From Ecdyonurus torrentis (lineage: Eukaryota; Arthropoda; Insecta; Ephemeroptera; Heptageniidae), in NCBI GenBank assembly GCA_949318235.1, contig OX439136.1, positions 14,391,890 through 14,455,889 of the forward strand: 64,000 nt of DNA, written 5' to 3'. Positions 45,785 through 56,447 of this stretch are shown piece after piece. A program made the position numbers and the translations under genes. Below the pieces are notes generated by a model, which was not told the origin of the DNA, ran no database searches, and worked only from the letters and a program-made list of their open reading frames with translations. Every line of letters begins with the position of its first letter. Position 1 is the stretch's first letter.

Positions 45785-45924
45785 GCATAAGTGGCCCAAT
45801 TTCTTTTATACGTGCATAATAAGCGTAGATAATTAATTTTAAAATGAAAATGCTAGTTTAATTGGTAAAAGCAATCAAATGTCAATTTTTTAAAAATTAT
45901 AATCTCTGATGATTTTTTTTTCAG

Positions 45925-46042
45925 AATCTCGTGGCGTGGTTCCTCCCAACATTGTAGAACACAGTGCCAACGTTCATGTGGCTCAAGATGAAGGTGCAGT
46001 GCTCGTGTGTGCAGCTCAGGGATGTCCTACACCTGACGTCAG
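45925..46042 (+). CDS. Dscam2: Dscam2-like exon encoding first half of Ig domain 3
   Basis: The acceptor TTTTTTTTCAG ends at 45924 and the donor GTACGA starts at 46043. The exon is 118 nt, entered in phase 1 (G|AA gives Glu) and left in phase 2 (AG|G gives Arg). It reads ESRGVVPPNIVEHSANVHVA, then the first Ig3 Cys in VLVCAAQGCPTPDV. The block ESRG.V.P.VVEH...VHVAQDEGAVL.C.AQGCP is characteristic of insect Dscam2. It was found by splice phase and similarity, because it is too short to stand out as an open frame. Reading through the donor meets a stop after a few codons, so retention of this intron would truncate the protein. Confidence 0.85.
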
Positions 46043-47034
46043 GTACGAAATATTTATGTCTTGAAAGCAGAGAAAAAGTGCCGTTATTTAGTTCTCCAGG
46101 ATCCAATGGTATGCGTGCTGGTGTGATGTACGAGAGGTCGTGCGTTCGTTGCTTAGTGGTTTCCGTGTCGGCTTTTTCCGAGGCCGTGCATATGATATGC
46201 ACCGAGTGTGCACTCATATTCTCCCCACGTTCATACCTGTACGTTTGCAAGTGAATCACAGGTAAAACGGTAGGAGAGATGTTTAGGCTTGACAGGTCTA
46301 ATCATGTCTCCGGCCAGTCCTGGCAGTGGTGGTATAGTGGACCATGCCAAGTCAGAGGTATCTCGGGACGGTTCACCAATCCACTTCATCTCACTCATTT
46401 CTATTAAATAACACGTTATTGGAAATAGCCTGTTGTGTGCTAATACTCATTTTCAAGCATAACATTTGCTGTTACGTAATATTCTTAAAAAGGTCGATCT
46501 CTCATTAATTGTTATTGATTTATTATTAATAAAAAACCTGTATTCTTCTTGCAATTATGAAAGTGTATCGATGTATAGACGTTTTAATGTATTATGAAAG
46601 TGTCTATTTTGTTCATTCCCTTGTGACTTTTAATGGAACAATACCTTCTTGTTATTATCAGTGGTAATTTTGAAATCTCTTGTTGCAACGTTTTATTTAT
46701 TTATTATTATTATTTTATTTTGGAAATTAAATAGAAAATTAGGTTCATTTATTATATGGAGTGGAAGATATTAGTAGAACTTACTTGTTACATATTATAA
46801 CTTTATGTATTAAGATTTATTCTTTTTTGTTTAACATTGTAAAAGGTAGGGCCTTACCTAAACTGGACGCTGGCCAGTGGTAAATTTAAAGAAATAGAGT
46901 TATACTTTGATTTAACTGGTTTTGACTAGTACTATAGAAAGTTTAGGGTTGAATAATGTATTACTAAATTTTAAAACCTATGTTATGACGTAAAAACGTA
47001 GTAAAAATATTGAGTATGAATTATTTTGTTTTAG
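46043..47034 (+). other. Dscam2 intron within Ig3 (~1 kb)
   Basis: The first ~350 bp are unusually GC-rich for an intron here and include the tRNA-like boxes. Checked for a second Ig3 half-exon (a Trp start and a Y.C ending); none was found in any frame. Confidence 0.65.
46327..46382 (+). repeat. tRNA-like A-box/B-box pair, possible SINE head
   Basis: TGGTGGTATAGTGG (46327) resembles a tRNA A box and GGTTCACCAATCC (46370) a B box, 43 bp apart, the spacing of a class I tRNA. No acceptor stem or complete cloverleaf was seen, so it is not called a tRNA gene. The GC-richer stretch 46050-46390 around it is otherwise unexplained. Confidence 0.35.
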
Positions 47035-47492
47035 GTGGTTTCGTATCGGACAAGCAAACATGGGAACACGACAACCAATCCCGATTGCGGCTAGTCCTTC
47101 AGCAAGTAGAGCCAGAGCTCTTGGTCCTTTACTTGCTCTTGAAGGCACAGGACCTGAAGACGCAGGGATTTACCGATGTTCCGCCAACAACTCCGGCGGT
47201 GCGTCAGGTGCTGAATTACGTTTATACGTCGCTTCTCCTTTGAGAGTTACTCTAAGTCCAGCAATTCAGACAGCAGAGTTAGGAGCAGCGGCTGAGTTTC
47301 ACTGCGAAGTCAGTCCTGAGGCAGCAGTCACCGGTATCTCGTGGCTCAAAGATGGTCGTGCAGTGGCAGGTGGAGGAGGACGTAGGTTGGTGGTGAGACC
47401 TGTGAGACGTGAGGATCGTGGCATGTACCAGTGTGTGGCCCGAGCTGAGGAGGGAGGATCAGCGCAGGCAGCGGCAGAACTGAGGCTCGGAG
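47035..47492 (+). CDS. Dscam2: Dscam2-like exon encoding second half of Ig3 and all of Ig4
   Basis: The acceptor TTTTAG ends at 47034 and the donor GTGAGT starts at 47493. The exon is 458 nt, phase 2 to phase 1. It opens WFRIGQANMG (core Trp of Ig3) and has the second Ig3 Cys in DAGIYRCSANNSGG, where NNS is a possible glycosylation site. A complete Ig4 follows: Cys in FHCEVSP, Trp in ISWLKDG, second Cys in RGMYQCVARA. It ends AELRLG. In Drosophila Dscam1 the second half of Ig3 comes from the exon 6 array; here it is fused with Ig4 in one constitutive-looking exon. It is one of the most GC-rich stretches in the window, with runs of Ala and Gly (GGGGRR, SAQAAAEL) that probably reflect that composition. 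Confidence 0.88.
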
Positions 47493-47807
47493 GTGAGTGA
47501 CAAAAAAAAAAATAATAATAATAAAAAAAATAAATCTGCACAATGTTTCAAAATAAGCAAAATATTTATTTCAAATAAAGTAAATAAATTGAGACTTAAT
47601 AGATGCTTTAAATTATAAATTTAAAAATATAAGTTTACGATTTTTAAAAAATAAATAACTTATTAAATTTAATATAACTTTTTAGTTACTGTAATATTTA
47701 AATATTAATAGCAAAATTAATTATAAACTATTATTTAAATTAGGATTCCTAACAGTAGTTTTTTTTTTTAATATTTATAACAATTATTTATAAATGTTTT
47801 TATTGCA

Positions 47808-47901
47808 AACAACAATATTACGTTGTATTTGAAACCTTTGTAAGGTATTTAATTAACAACAATATTACGTTGTATTTGTAACCTTTGCAAGGTATTTAAT
47901 T
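47808..47901 (+). repeat. Two-copy 47 bp tandem duplication
   Basis: AACAACAATATTACGTTGTA begins at 47808 and again at 47855; the copies differ at only a few bases. It is in the intron after the Ig4 exon. Confidence 0.8.
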
Positions 47902-48430
47902 AAACATTGTAATATGATGATAAGTATTGAGTATTAATTTGTAATGGAAAATTTATATGGACTGACATACAATATCTATATTGAAATTAATTTAATCATG
48001 AGTGTTATTAAAAGAATAATGCTCACAGGTGGTCTCGTAAATGCAGTGCAGTCCCCTATCCCCTATTATCATCTTGTATAACAAAACTTTTTTTTAACTT
48101 AACTAAGTAAGCCAGAATTTTAAGTAAAGGTTAAATCTAGGCAAAATGTAAAGAGGCAAGGGACTACTAATCGGGCAACACGCTATAGAAAAACGTCAGC
48201 TGTTATAAAATATGGCCAACTTATGAAACATTTTCTGTGCTGCTCAAAGTACTGTAGTGCTGCCATATACGGTATCTCCTTATAGCGTTTTAAGAAATTC
48301 GAATCAACGGATATAATATTTTTATTATTACTTTTTGAATACTACATAAAATAGAAACATGTTGACAAATTTTTTGTGTCATTACTTTACTAAATAACAT
48401 TTTATTTTATTTATTTATTTTTGTGCCTAG

Positions 48431-48578
48431 ACGCTCCACCCACATTGCTGTACAGTTTTATTGAGCAGACCCTGCAGCCAGGACCAGCTGTGTCCTTGAA
48501 ATGTAGCGCCGCAGGGAACCCCACACCAACTATGCACTGGAAGCTAGATGGATTTCCTCTACCTTCAAGCACAGATCG
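48431..48578 (+). CDS. Dscam2: Dscam2-like exon encoding first half of Ig domain 5
   Basis: The acceptor TGCCTAG ends at 48430 and the donor GTAAGT starts at 48579. The exon is 148 nt, phase 1 to phase 2. Joined upstream it gives LG-D-APPTLLYSFIEQTLQPGP, then the Ig Cys in VSLKCSAAGNPTP and Trp in MHWKLDGFPLP. This is the most conserved Dscam block in the window. The last codon (CG|N, Arg) is completed by the next exon, which should carry the second Cys of this domain. No such exon is recognisable between 48,579 and 64,000, so the following intron is at least 15.4 kb. Confidence 0.88.
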
Positions 48579-49189
48579 GTAAGTACAAATGAATTACTAA
48601 TTAATTAATTACAAACACGTAAGGTATGAAAATTTGGTAATAGAAAGATGCTACAGGCGAAAAAACGCAGTAAAAATATAAAAAATGAAGCTTAATTAAT
48701 TTTATAATTTGAAACACATAACTGATAATGAATGTGTAAATTGCGAAAGGATATTGGTACAAAAATGGTACTATAATAAAAAAAAATATATTAATAAGAT
48801 ACTGTAGAAAGATGTTATGACAAACTGATGTTTCAAACGATTTGACCATTAAAATCTCATAAAAATATTATGATAATACGATTTGACCATTAAAATATCA
48901 TAAAAATATTATTTAACTTCGTATTTTAGTATATAAATATATAAATACATCATAGTTTTTTGGTTAAAATATTGTAAAATATACAAGAATGCTCCAGCAG
49001 GCAAAAGTAGTCGATATTTACATATACCTAAAGTTAATATTAGAAGAGCAAAATAAGATTTCAGAAGCACATTCGAATTTTTAGGTCTAAATTTTTTTTT
49101 TTAAATAATAATAATAAAAAAATATATAGCAAAACCACAATGAGATCACCGAAACTGGTGCTAATTTCTACCCAAAGAAACTTTGGGTA

Positions 49190-50226
49190 GTATGTGCGTA
49201 TATATTAATTAGATGTAGATGAGATGTAAGATATAAAAATTTAATTATATTGATTATTGTTGCGTAAATTTTATATATAATAATTTTGTACACGTGAATT
49301 CATACTTTTGGGTTTGTTTAATAACTGTACTGTAAAGTATGCAATCAGCGCGATTTTTGTCTCCCATTGACGTTATGCTTAGATGATATTCAATACATAA
49401 TGTTGTGCTAGTTGCAAAGTGAAAATTTTCTTGTTTTATTATGCAATCTAGAATTATTTTTTCAAGGTTGACCTCGTAAAAAAAAAAGACTAAAAAAAAA
49501 AAAAAAAAAAAAAAGTGGGGGTAATTTTATTTCATATTCTAAAAGAAGGCCTTATCCTGAATCAATTACTATGTAGATTTCTAAATTTTGTTCTTTGAGT
49601 ATTTTAAAATTATTTTTAAAAATAAAGAAAGACATCAATGGAGTCAACTTATATGCATGTGGGCATAGGAAAAAGTTGAAATCTTTGACGTCATTTCTCG
49701 ACTATAAAAAAATTAAATTAAAAATTCTTAATGAACTAAAAAAAATATATAACAATTTGCATATTTATCGATTCAAGACAATGCCCTCTTTAGGAAGATG
49801 CAATAAAATTACCCCCTATTTTTTTTTTCTTATTCTATATAAAATAAACAATCTTTTTAAGGATAAAGAATGTGTTTAATATTTTTAATATTCAAATTTC
49901 ATATTATTTTTCTATAATATTTCTATCAATAATTTTCTGATTCATTCTTCAAAGTATTTCTTCACTATAATATAACACTACTCACTATCAAGAAAATGAC
50001 TTTAGTAATGAACGCAATAAAATTAAACCTAAAGCTTAAATCCCTCTAAGGTATAATAAACATCAATTCTAAAGGGTAAAATTAATATTAATTATAATAT
50101 ATGTGCGTATATATTAATTAGATGTATGAGATGTAAGTAATGAAAATTTAATTATATTGATTATTGTTGCGTAAATTTTATATAATAATTTTGAACACGT
50201 GAATTCATAATTTTGAGTTTGTTTAT
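49190..50226 (+). repeat. Pair of ~130 bp direct repeats
   Basis: Copies at 49190-49321 and 50099-50226 share ATGTGCGTATATATTAATTAG and TATTGATTATTGTTGCGTAA through GTTTGTTTA. Family E2 lies between them. They could be a segmental duplication or two copies of one dispersed repeat. Confidence 0.6.
49517..49816. mobile_element. MITE family E, copy 2
   Basis: Inverted ends GGGGGTAATTTTATTTCATA and (complement) GGGGGTAATTTTATTGCATC, then AAAGAAGGCCTTATCC against AAGAGGGCATTGTC. Contains TGACGTCA at 49686 and CATGTGGGCATAGGAAAAAG, shared with E1. Confidence 0.75.
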
Positions 50227-50508
50227 TATAATATACTAGCTCGTAATTGATATTTATTGTTGATATACTAGATTTAGTTTATTTATAAGAAGCTATATTA
50301 GTTTAATATTTGTGTAACTTTATTTAAATAATTAAAATATTAATTAGTATTTACTCTTGTTGATTTTTAAAAATAATAAAACAAATTTATCTACTTTGTT
50401 ATTAATATGATTGAAACTTATCATTCACACAACACGCTGTAGGAACTATACAAATAGAAACTTAAAAGTGATTGAAAACGCTTCATGTTTAAAGAATAAC
50501 TTATTTAA

Positions 50509-50851
50509 AGAATAGACCAGAAGAAAACATAAGCATTTTATATCACAAAAGACCTGATGTGACTTACATAAATAACTTTAGTTTGTCTCAAAACCCAACT
50601 GTAGCGCCGTAGCAGTGGTCACTGATTAGAAACTTTCGATTTATGCAACCCGCACAACATCTTTTTACTAATTTTTGCATGTTTCTGGCTTCAGGAACAT
50701 GAATATTAACGCAAATTGCATACTTTACAGTATTTTCACGCTTTCTCGTGAGGCTACATTAACATTCTAGTAAAAATTGTCATCAGTTTCTAAGATCCCA
50801 TTTTGTGTTTATTCGTTAAAAAGTACATGCTGTTTCATGTGGTCTATGGTT
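50509..50851. mobile_element. TTAA-flanked MITE family L, copy 1
   Basis: 343 bp flanked by TTAA on both sides (50505-50508, 50852-50855). Terminal repeats are AGAATAGACCAGAAGAAAAC and, inverted, AACCATAGACCACATGAAAC. The interior matches copy 2, including AACCCAACTGTAGCGCCGTA and GATTTATGCAACCCGCACAA. It is not a full hairpin. Confidence 0.8.
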
Positions 50852-52708
50852 TTAACGTATTGAAATATAATAATTGCGATATTAAACTTAAGAAAAATGT
50901 TTCAACGTAAATAGATCTCATCTCACGTTCTGTATCGTATTGAATTATGAAAATGTAAGCGTTGTTAAAGATGAGTTAATTTTGCTGTAGGAGCAACACG
51001 ATAAAATTTAAAATTTAAACAATATTTCATGAATGTTTAGAATTTCAAGAATCTATCCATTTTTTTTTTTCCCTCCATACAGTATTATATAATTTCATGA
51101 TAATTTTTACGTTTTTCTTTCAAATGAATTTTTGTTATCTCTTTTTTAAGTTTCCTTTCAACAATAAAACAGCCAAAAATATTTTGATTTCTAATAACTA
51201 TGCCTTATTAATAATAATAGTGCCTTATATTGGAAAGTGATTAAAATATATTACAGGATATTAATTATAAAATTTTTCATTAATATTAAACAGCTGCAGA
51301 TGTTGAGTTTATTATTAAACATATTGAATGGTGAATAATATAAGAAACCAATATTCAATGAAAAATCACCTAACCTCTTTTATACATTCACAATTCACCT
51401 CAATATGTTAAAAGTTTTAGTGCTGAGAAATTTATGACAAAACCACCTGTTTTGTGATGTATACTTGATAGCGATTTGTCTTTATAATAAATTTAGAGAA
51501 GTTTTTTTTTATTTATTTATCTGAAATGTACAGCAAAATACACTCATTAAAATATACATAACAGCAATAATTAATATACATCATAATATATTATTTTATC
51601 TTTAGTACGCTTTTTGTAAAACAGAAGTTTTACTCGCCCCGAAAGTGGTTCGATCTAATGGAACTACACTTTCCAGACAGGTACCTTTCTCTTCACTACT
51701 TTCGTCGTGTAAAATCGTGATATGCGAATAATACAATACTCGTGTAACGGGGTTTCAACGTGTAAGCACTGTGTTTCTCATATATACAATAAAAACTTTG
51801 TTCAGGATAGATAATTTAATATTTAAATAAAAAAATACATACTGTAATTTAATACGTCTTTATGTAGTTACAATATTATTATGTATAGTATAACTTTTTT
51901 AATATAAATTTTATTTGTATTACAGGAACATCAATTTTAAATATTTTTAGTTTCTTTTTTTTTAAACAAAATTAAGTTTAAATGTATAAAAAATATTTAT
52001 ATATAAATCAATCAGTTGCTACTTGTAGAATGAAATTCTGCGTTAAATTTAACGCCCCTGCATTTTACTGCAGTAGAATATGCAAATAGATGTACTGCAA
52101 AGAAGATGAAAGCTGTACCCAAACTCACAATAATCTGTGATCCCCTCCGTTAGCAAGTGGAACCTCCAGTATACAATTATAGATTTCACTTCAGTTAGGT
52201 AATTAGCGTGCTTTAAATTGGTAACATGTCACCCCTGGTAATAAGTATTAGTGTATATTATGACGTAGGTTATATATATATTTGAAACGAAGAATAATTG
52301 TTGGATATGTATACTATAGATACATTTTATCAGAATCCTTTAATTGATCTAGTTATGTATAAAGTAAAGCCGATGCGATAGGTTTATATTGATTGAGTAT
52401 CAAGTTAGGTATGTATGTAGATGGAAATGTAGCGGAGTTAGTATAACGTTAATCTAATGACAGAATATCAGGTATATATAGTACAGATTTATGCGACAGA
52501 ACATGTAATATCACTTATTGTGCTGAATACGGTTAGAAATCAAATGTCAAAGAGAGAAGATGCATACTACCATTACACAAAAATAATAGTTAAAAAATTC
52601 AGTTTTATTAAGAATTGTTTTTAAATATCTTCAAATATCTTCAAAATAATCCAAATGTCCGTAGCCAACAAGGAAGTGTAAATATAAAATTTAAAAGAAG
52701 GGGGGGGG

Positions 52709-52978
52709 GGGGGTATTTCATATTTTTAAAAGAGGACATTTTACTGAATCGATATTATATGAAAATGTCTCATTTTTGAGTTCATTAGGCATGTATAAAT
52801 TAGTTTTTGAAAGTCGTGAGATGACGTTTTTGTATGCCAACATGCATAAGTAACCGACCATGATGTCATTTTTTTATTTTTAAAAATTAATTAAAATAAT
52901 TAAGTTAAAAATAAAATTCAAGTATCAATCGATTGAGGACAATATCCTCTTTTAGAATATAAAATAAAACTACCCCCC
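52709..52978. mobile_element. MITE family E, copy 3
   Basis: A G-run then TATTTCATATTTTTAAAAGA at the left, and the complement GGGGGTAGTTTTATTTTATA at the right. AGAGGACATTTTACTGAATC pairs with GATTGAGGACAATATCCTCT. The CRE-like site has decayed to TGATGTCA. Confidence 0.75.
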
Positions 52979-53847
52979 TTTTTTTTTTTTTTTTTTTTTA
53001 GTCTTTCTTATTCTAAACCCCGGAATCTAAAAAAAAAAAAAAAAACTGATTAATTTCTTCAAAATTATATTGACTGATACAGAAACAACTGTTTTGAAGC
53101 CGACTTAAAACGATTCCGGTCACATCCACTTCCGTTTATACTTCTTACGTGTGTCCGATTTGCGTGCCCAGTTGGTGAAAATAATAATAAATGTCTAAAA
53201 AGTTTCAATTGATTCATAATCTAAAAGAAAAAAAAAAGTATTTTATCCTCTTCAGTCCCAGTATATAATACAGTGGACATCAGATAATCCAATAAATAAA
53301 ATAGTACATTATGTTCATGAATTCTAAATTCTTTAACTTGTCCAATGAATCATCAGCATCAGTTCTAAAGCTGGGTGTAATGTGTAAATAAATTCGTTAC
53401 TAGTTTGGCTAGTTTTGTCAAACCAAAAAAACATGTAAGGCATAACTTTTTTGTAATTATGTATCTCATTATAGAATATAGAATATAAAATAATTTTTAA
53501 ATACGTAAATAAATTATGTATTCTGTAGTAATTAACTAGAATTACGCTTACAGATATACGCGCAAAAAAAAAAAAAAAAAAAAAGTTACAAAAGAAATAT
53601 TAATAAGTTAAAATGAAACTACGTATTACCTTATTTTATAAAGATTGTGGAATAAATAAAGGCACACTAGTGTATTATATTGCTTCTCTACAGATAAATA
53701 TTATAACTTCTATACATTAATGTAATATAAATATCACTATAAATAAATATTATCCAACATTATACAATATTCTTTAACTTCAGTTAGTGATGTTCACAAT
53801 TTTGAATCAACATCATATCAACTTATTAAAAGCAACAGAAAAATTAA

Positions 53848-54171
53848 AGGCATATAGACAACATGAAAACATTAACATTTATATCACAAAACACTTGATG
53901 GGACTTACATAAACAACATTAATTGATCTCAAAACCCAACTGTAGCGCCGTAGCAGTGATCAGAAAATTTTGATTTATGCAACCCGCACAACTTTTTTAT
54001 ACTAGTTTTTGCCTTTTTCTGACACCATAAATAGAAATATTCACGCAAATTACATACTTTATTCTTACGCTCTCTTGCGGGGCCACATTTACATTTTGGT
54101 AAAAATTATCATCAGTTTGTATAGGTCCCATTTTGTGTTAAAGAACATGTTGTTTCATGTTTTCTATGCCT
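53848..54171. mobile_element. TTAA-flanked MITE family L, copy 2
   Basis: 324 bp flanked by TTAA (53844-53847) and TTAT (54172-54175). Ends are AGGCATATAGACAACATGAA and, inverted, AGGCATAGAAAACATGAAAC; these resemble the family A end AGGCGTAGAACACCTTGAAC. Same orientation as copy 1. Confidence 0.8.
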
Positions 54172-54893
54172 TTATGAACAAAGAAGATTTAAATTTTTAT
54201 TTTCTAAAAACACAGGAGGAAGGATAATTAAAATAATAATTTACAATGGCGTAATGGATTATAAAATACAAATAATCGTTAAAAAAAATTTACAACTTCT
54301 TTTAATGTATACATTTTGACTTTAGAATAGAATAAAATTCATTGCATTATTATAATATTTATATTTATAAAAAAAGTACTTGAACATTAAAATCACATTT
54401 GACCACATTGCATGAAAAAATTACTATATATATATTTTTTCTTTCATAGATCAATAGCTATTATATATAATGTAACTATACCACTATACGGATAGAAAAT
54501 GTATATCATTTTTTTTTAAGGTCTCTAGTCTCTACTTTTACTACTATATACAGCACGCACACACACATTTATTTTATATGACACAGGGGCTAAGTGAACA
54601 GTATAAAAGTGAAGTGAAGCGAAATAGAGGCATATCTCTCTAAACATAAGCGCTCTTGCTTGCTTACTTACAGCTATACTACCTTTAGAACGAAGTCACT
54701 GTACCTTACTATTTATTATAACAATGACACAATTATTTATAGTTTTAGAAGGAAGGAGAGTGAAAGAATGGTTGAAATGGGTGTGGATGTTTTGATCTGA
54801 ATTATAAATTGGTAAGGCTTATTTGGGGGGGGGGGGGGAATATATAAATATGTAAGTAGATATATAGATAGGAAGGGAAGAAAGGTGAATTTG

Positions 54894-54969
<76 letters not shown>

Positions 54970-55714
54970 CAAATAATGAAAATTTTCAAAGAAGCTCTAG
55001 ATATACTTCTTTTTATTGCTCTCTGAAAATTATTATTATGCTATTAATTTATTTTCCTCCAAAGATCTTTAAAAGCATTTTTATTTCTTAATTGCTAGTT
55101 TTAATGTAATTTTGAAATATGACATTTCACTAATTAGTGTGTTTCATTGTCACTATCGTATATTGACAGGCAATTTTTATCACAGACTAAAATAATTCAG
55201 GAGAGAGAGAGAGAGACCTTATCGGGTTAAATAAATATGAAACGAAATGAAATAAAAACGAAAGATAATGATATATCATTATGAGATGAGTTAATAAAAA
55301 AAATACGATATTTCAGAATTGCAATAACAATCTTGTATGCCTAACCTAATAACTTAACCTAAACTAATTTGGGTTAATTTGCCTCCCTTAAGCAGCATTA
55401 AAATTTGATCTACAGATAGGATAATCTACATTATGTAAAATTAAAAAAAAAAAAAAAAAAACTTTTACAATTTCTACTGTGTGATGACTGATGATCTATT
55501 TTTATACCACGTAAAAGTAGTTTCATTCTACGGTTATATCAACTGTAAGTAAATTTATATTATAGGCAAGAGTAGCATTTTCATATTATGCCCATGTGCC
55601 ATCAAGCGTCACAAAATAAAAATACACTTTATCATTTTTCTATATACATTTTTATATAAATTTGAACCTTATGTCATGTCAAGCTATTCTTATATAATAA
55701 TAAATTTATAGTGT

Positions 55715-55769
<55 letters not shown>

Positions 55770-56128
55770 CTCATAGGAAAATAAAAAATAGCTTTATGCA
55801 ATGTACTGGAATAAATTTCAATTATAATACCATTTTTTTAAAACTTTAACTTCATTGCTTTTACTAATAATTTTTATTAATGAACAGTGTGTTATATAAT
55901 GTAGATTACAGTTTAGTTTATAAATTGGCGTTGATCATAAATAAAACTATTATATAAGTAAGGTATTTAATGCATTAATTTTATATAGCGATACTAATTT
56001 TAAATGCATTCTGATGTGATTTATACTTTATCTTTATGCATTGTTTCTTTTAGCACTACGTTTTCTTAATCGATTTTTATTATTTTTACAAAGTTAAAAA
56101 TGAACATCAAGATAAAAGCAATAAAAAG

Positions 56129-56161
<33 letters not shown>

Positions 56162-56183
56162 CAAACACACAAATATACAAAGT

Positions 56184-56211
56184 CCAACCAAGGCATAGCC
56201 TTATCGGTTGG
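56184..56211 (-). other. 3' terminal stem-loop of the non-LTR element
   Basis: Close to the poly-A end, CCAACC/GGTTGG and AAGGC/GCCTT pair around a three-base TAT loop with a short bulge. A hairpin just before the tail is where many LINE reverse transcriptases recognise their RNA. The role is inferred; the pairing is seen. Confidence 0.5.
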
Positions 56212-56318
56212 TTCATTTATTGTTACACAATCGTGTCTTATTATATTATATTACTACATATACATATTTTTTATTATATATATTTCAAAAGCAAATAAAG
56301 TACGTATTTACACAAAAA

Positions 56319-56353
<35 letters not shown>

Positions 56354-56447
56354 CTTTTTTTTCATTTAAGAGAAGTATTTTTATAATACAAGAAGCAAAA
56401 ATTAATCATCATTAATCAATACAAACAGCAAAAAATTGTTCAACATT

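Larger units (their letters stand above)
38646..45924 (+). other. Dscam2 intron between Ig2 and Ig3 (~7.3 kb)
   Basis: Holds MITEs C2, F, C3, C4, family D copy 3 and (CT)n 44514-44569. Around 41841-42015 the motif TAACTCTTTAG (one copy TAACTCGTTAG) recurs four times at irregular 40-70 bp spacing, meaning unknown. No extra Ig exon seen. Confidence 0.7.
48579..56130 (+). other. Start of the last visible Dscam2 intron
   Basis: MITEs E2, L1, E3, L2, (GA)n 54897-54967 and (CT)n 55718-55764. 51604-51690 and 52030-52200 are GC-richer patches without an Ig signature. The next Dscam2 exon was not recognised. Confidence 0.6.

Noticed and set aside
45964..46254. 96-codon frame and its antisense partner over the Ig3 exon
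   Set aside because: They cross the Ig3 half-exon and its splice donor in the wrong frame; the correct frame is fixed by the in-phase joins to neighbouring exons.
46327..46382. Functional tRNA gene
   Set aside because: A- and B-box matches only; no paired acceptor, anticodon or T stems could be drawn.
49190..50226. Small LTR retrotransposon (TRIM) with 130 bp direct repeats
   Set aside because: The repeats do not start TG and end CA, and there is no primer-binding site after the first copy, no clear purine tract and no target duplication.
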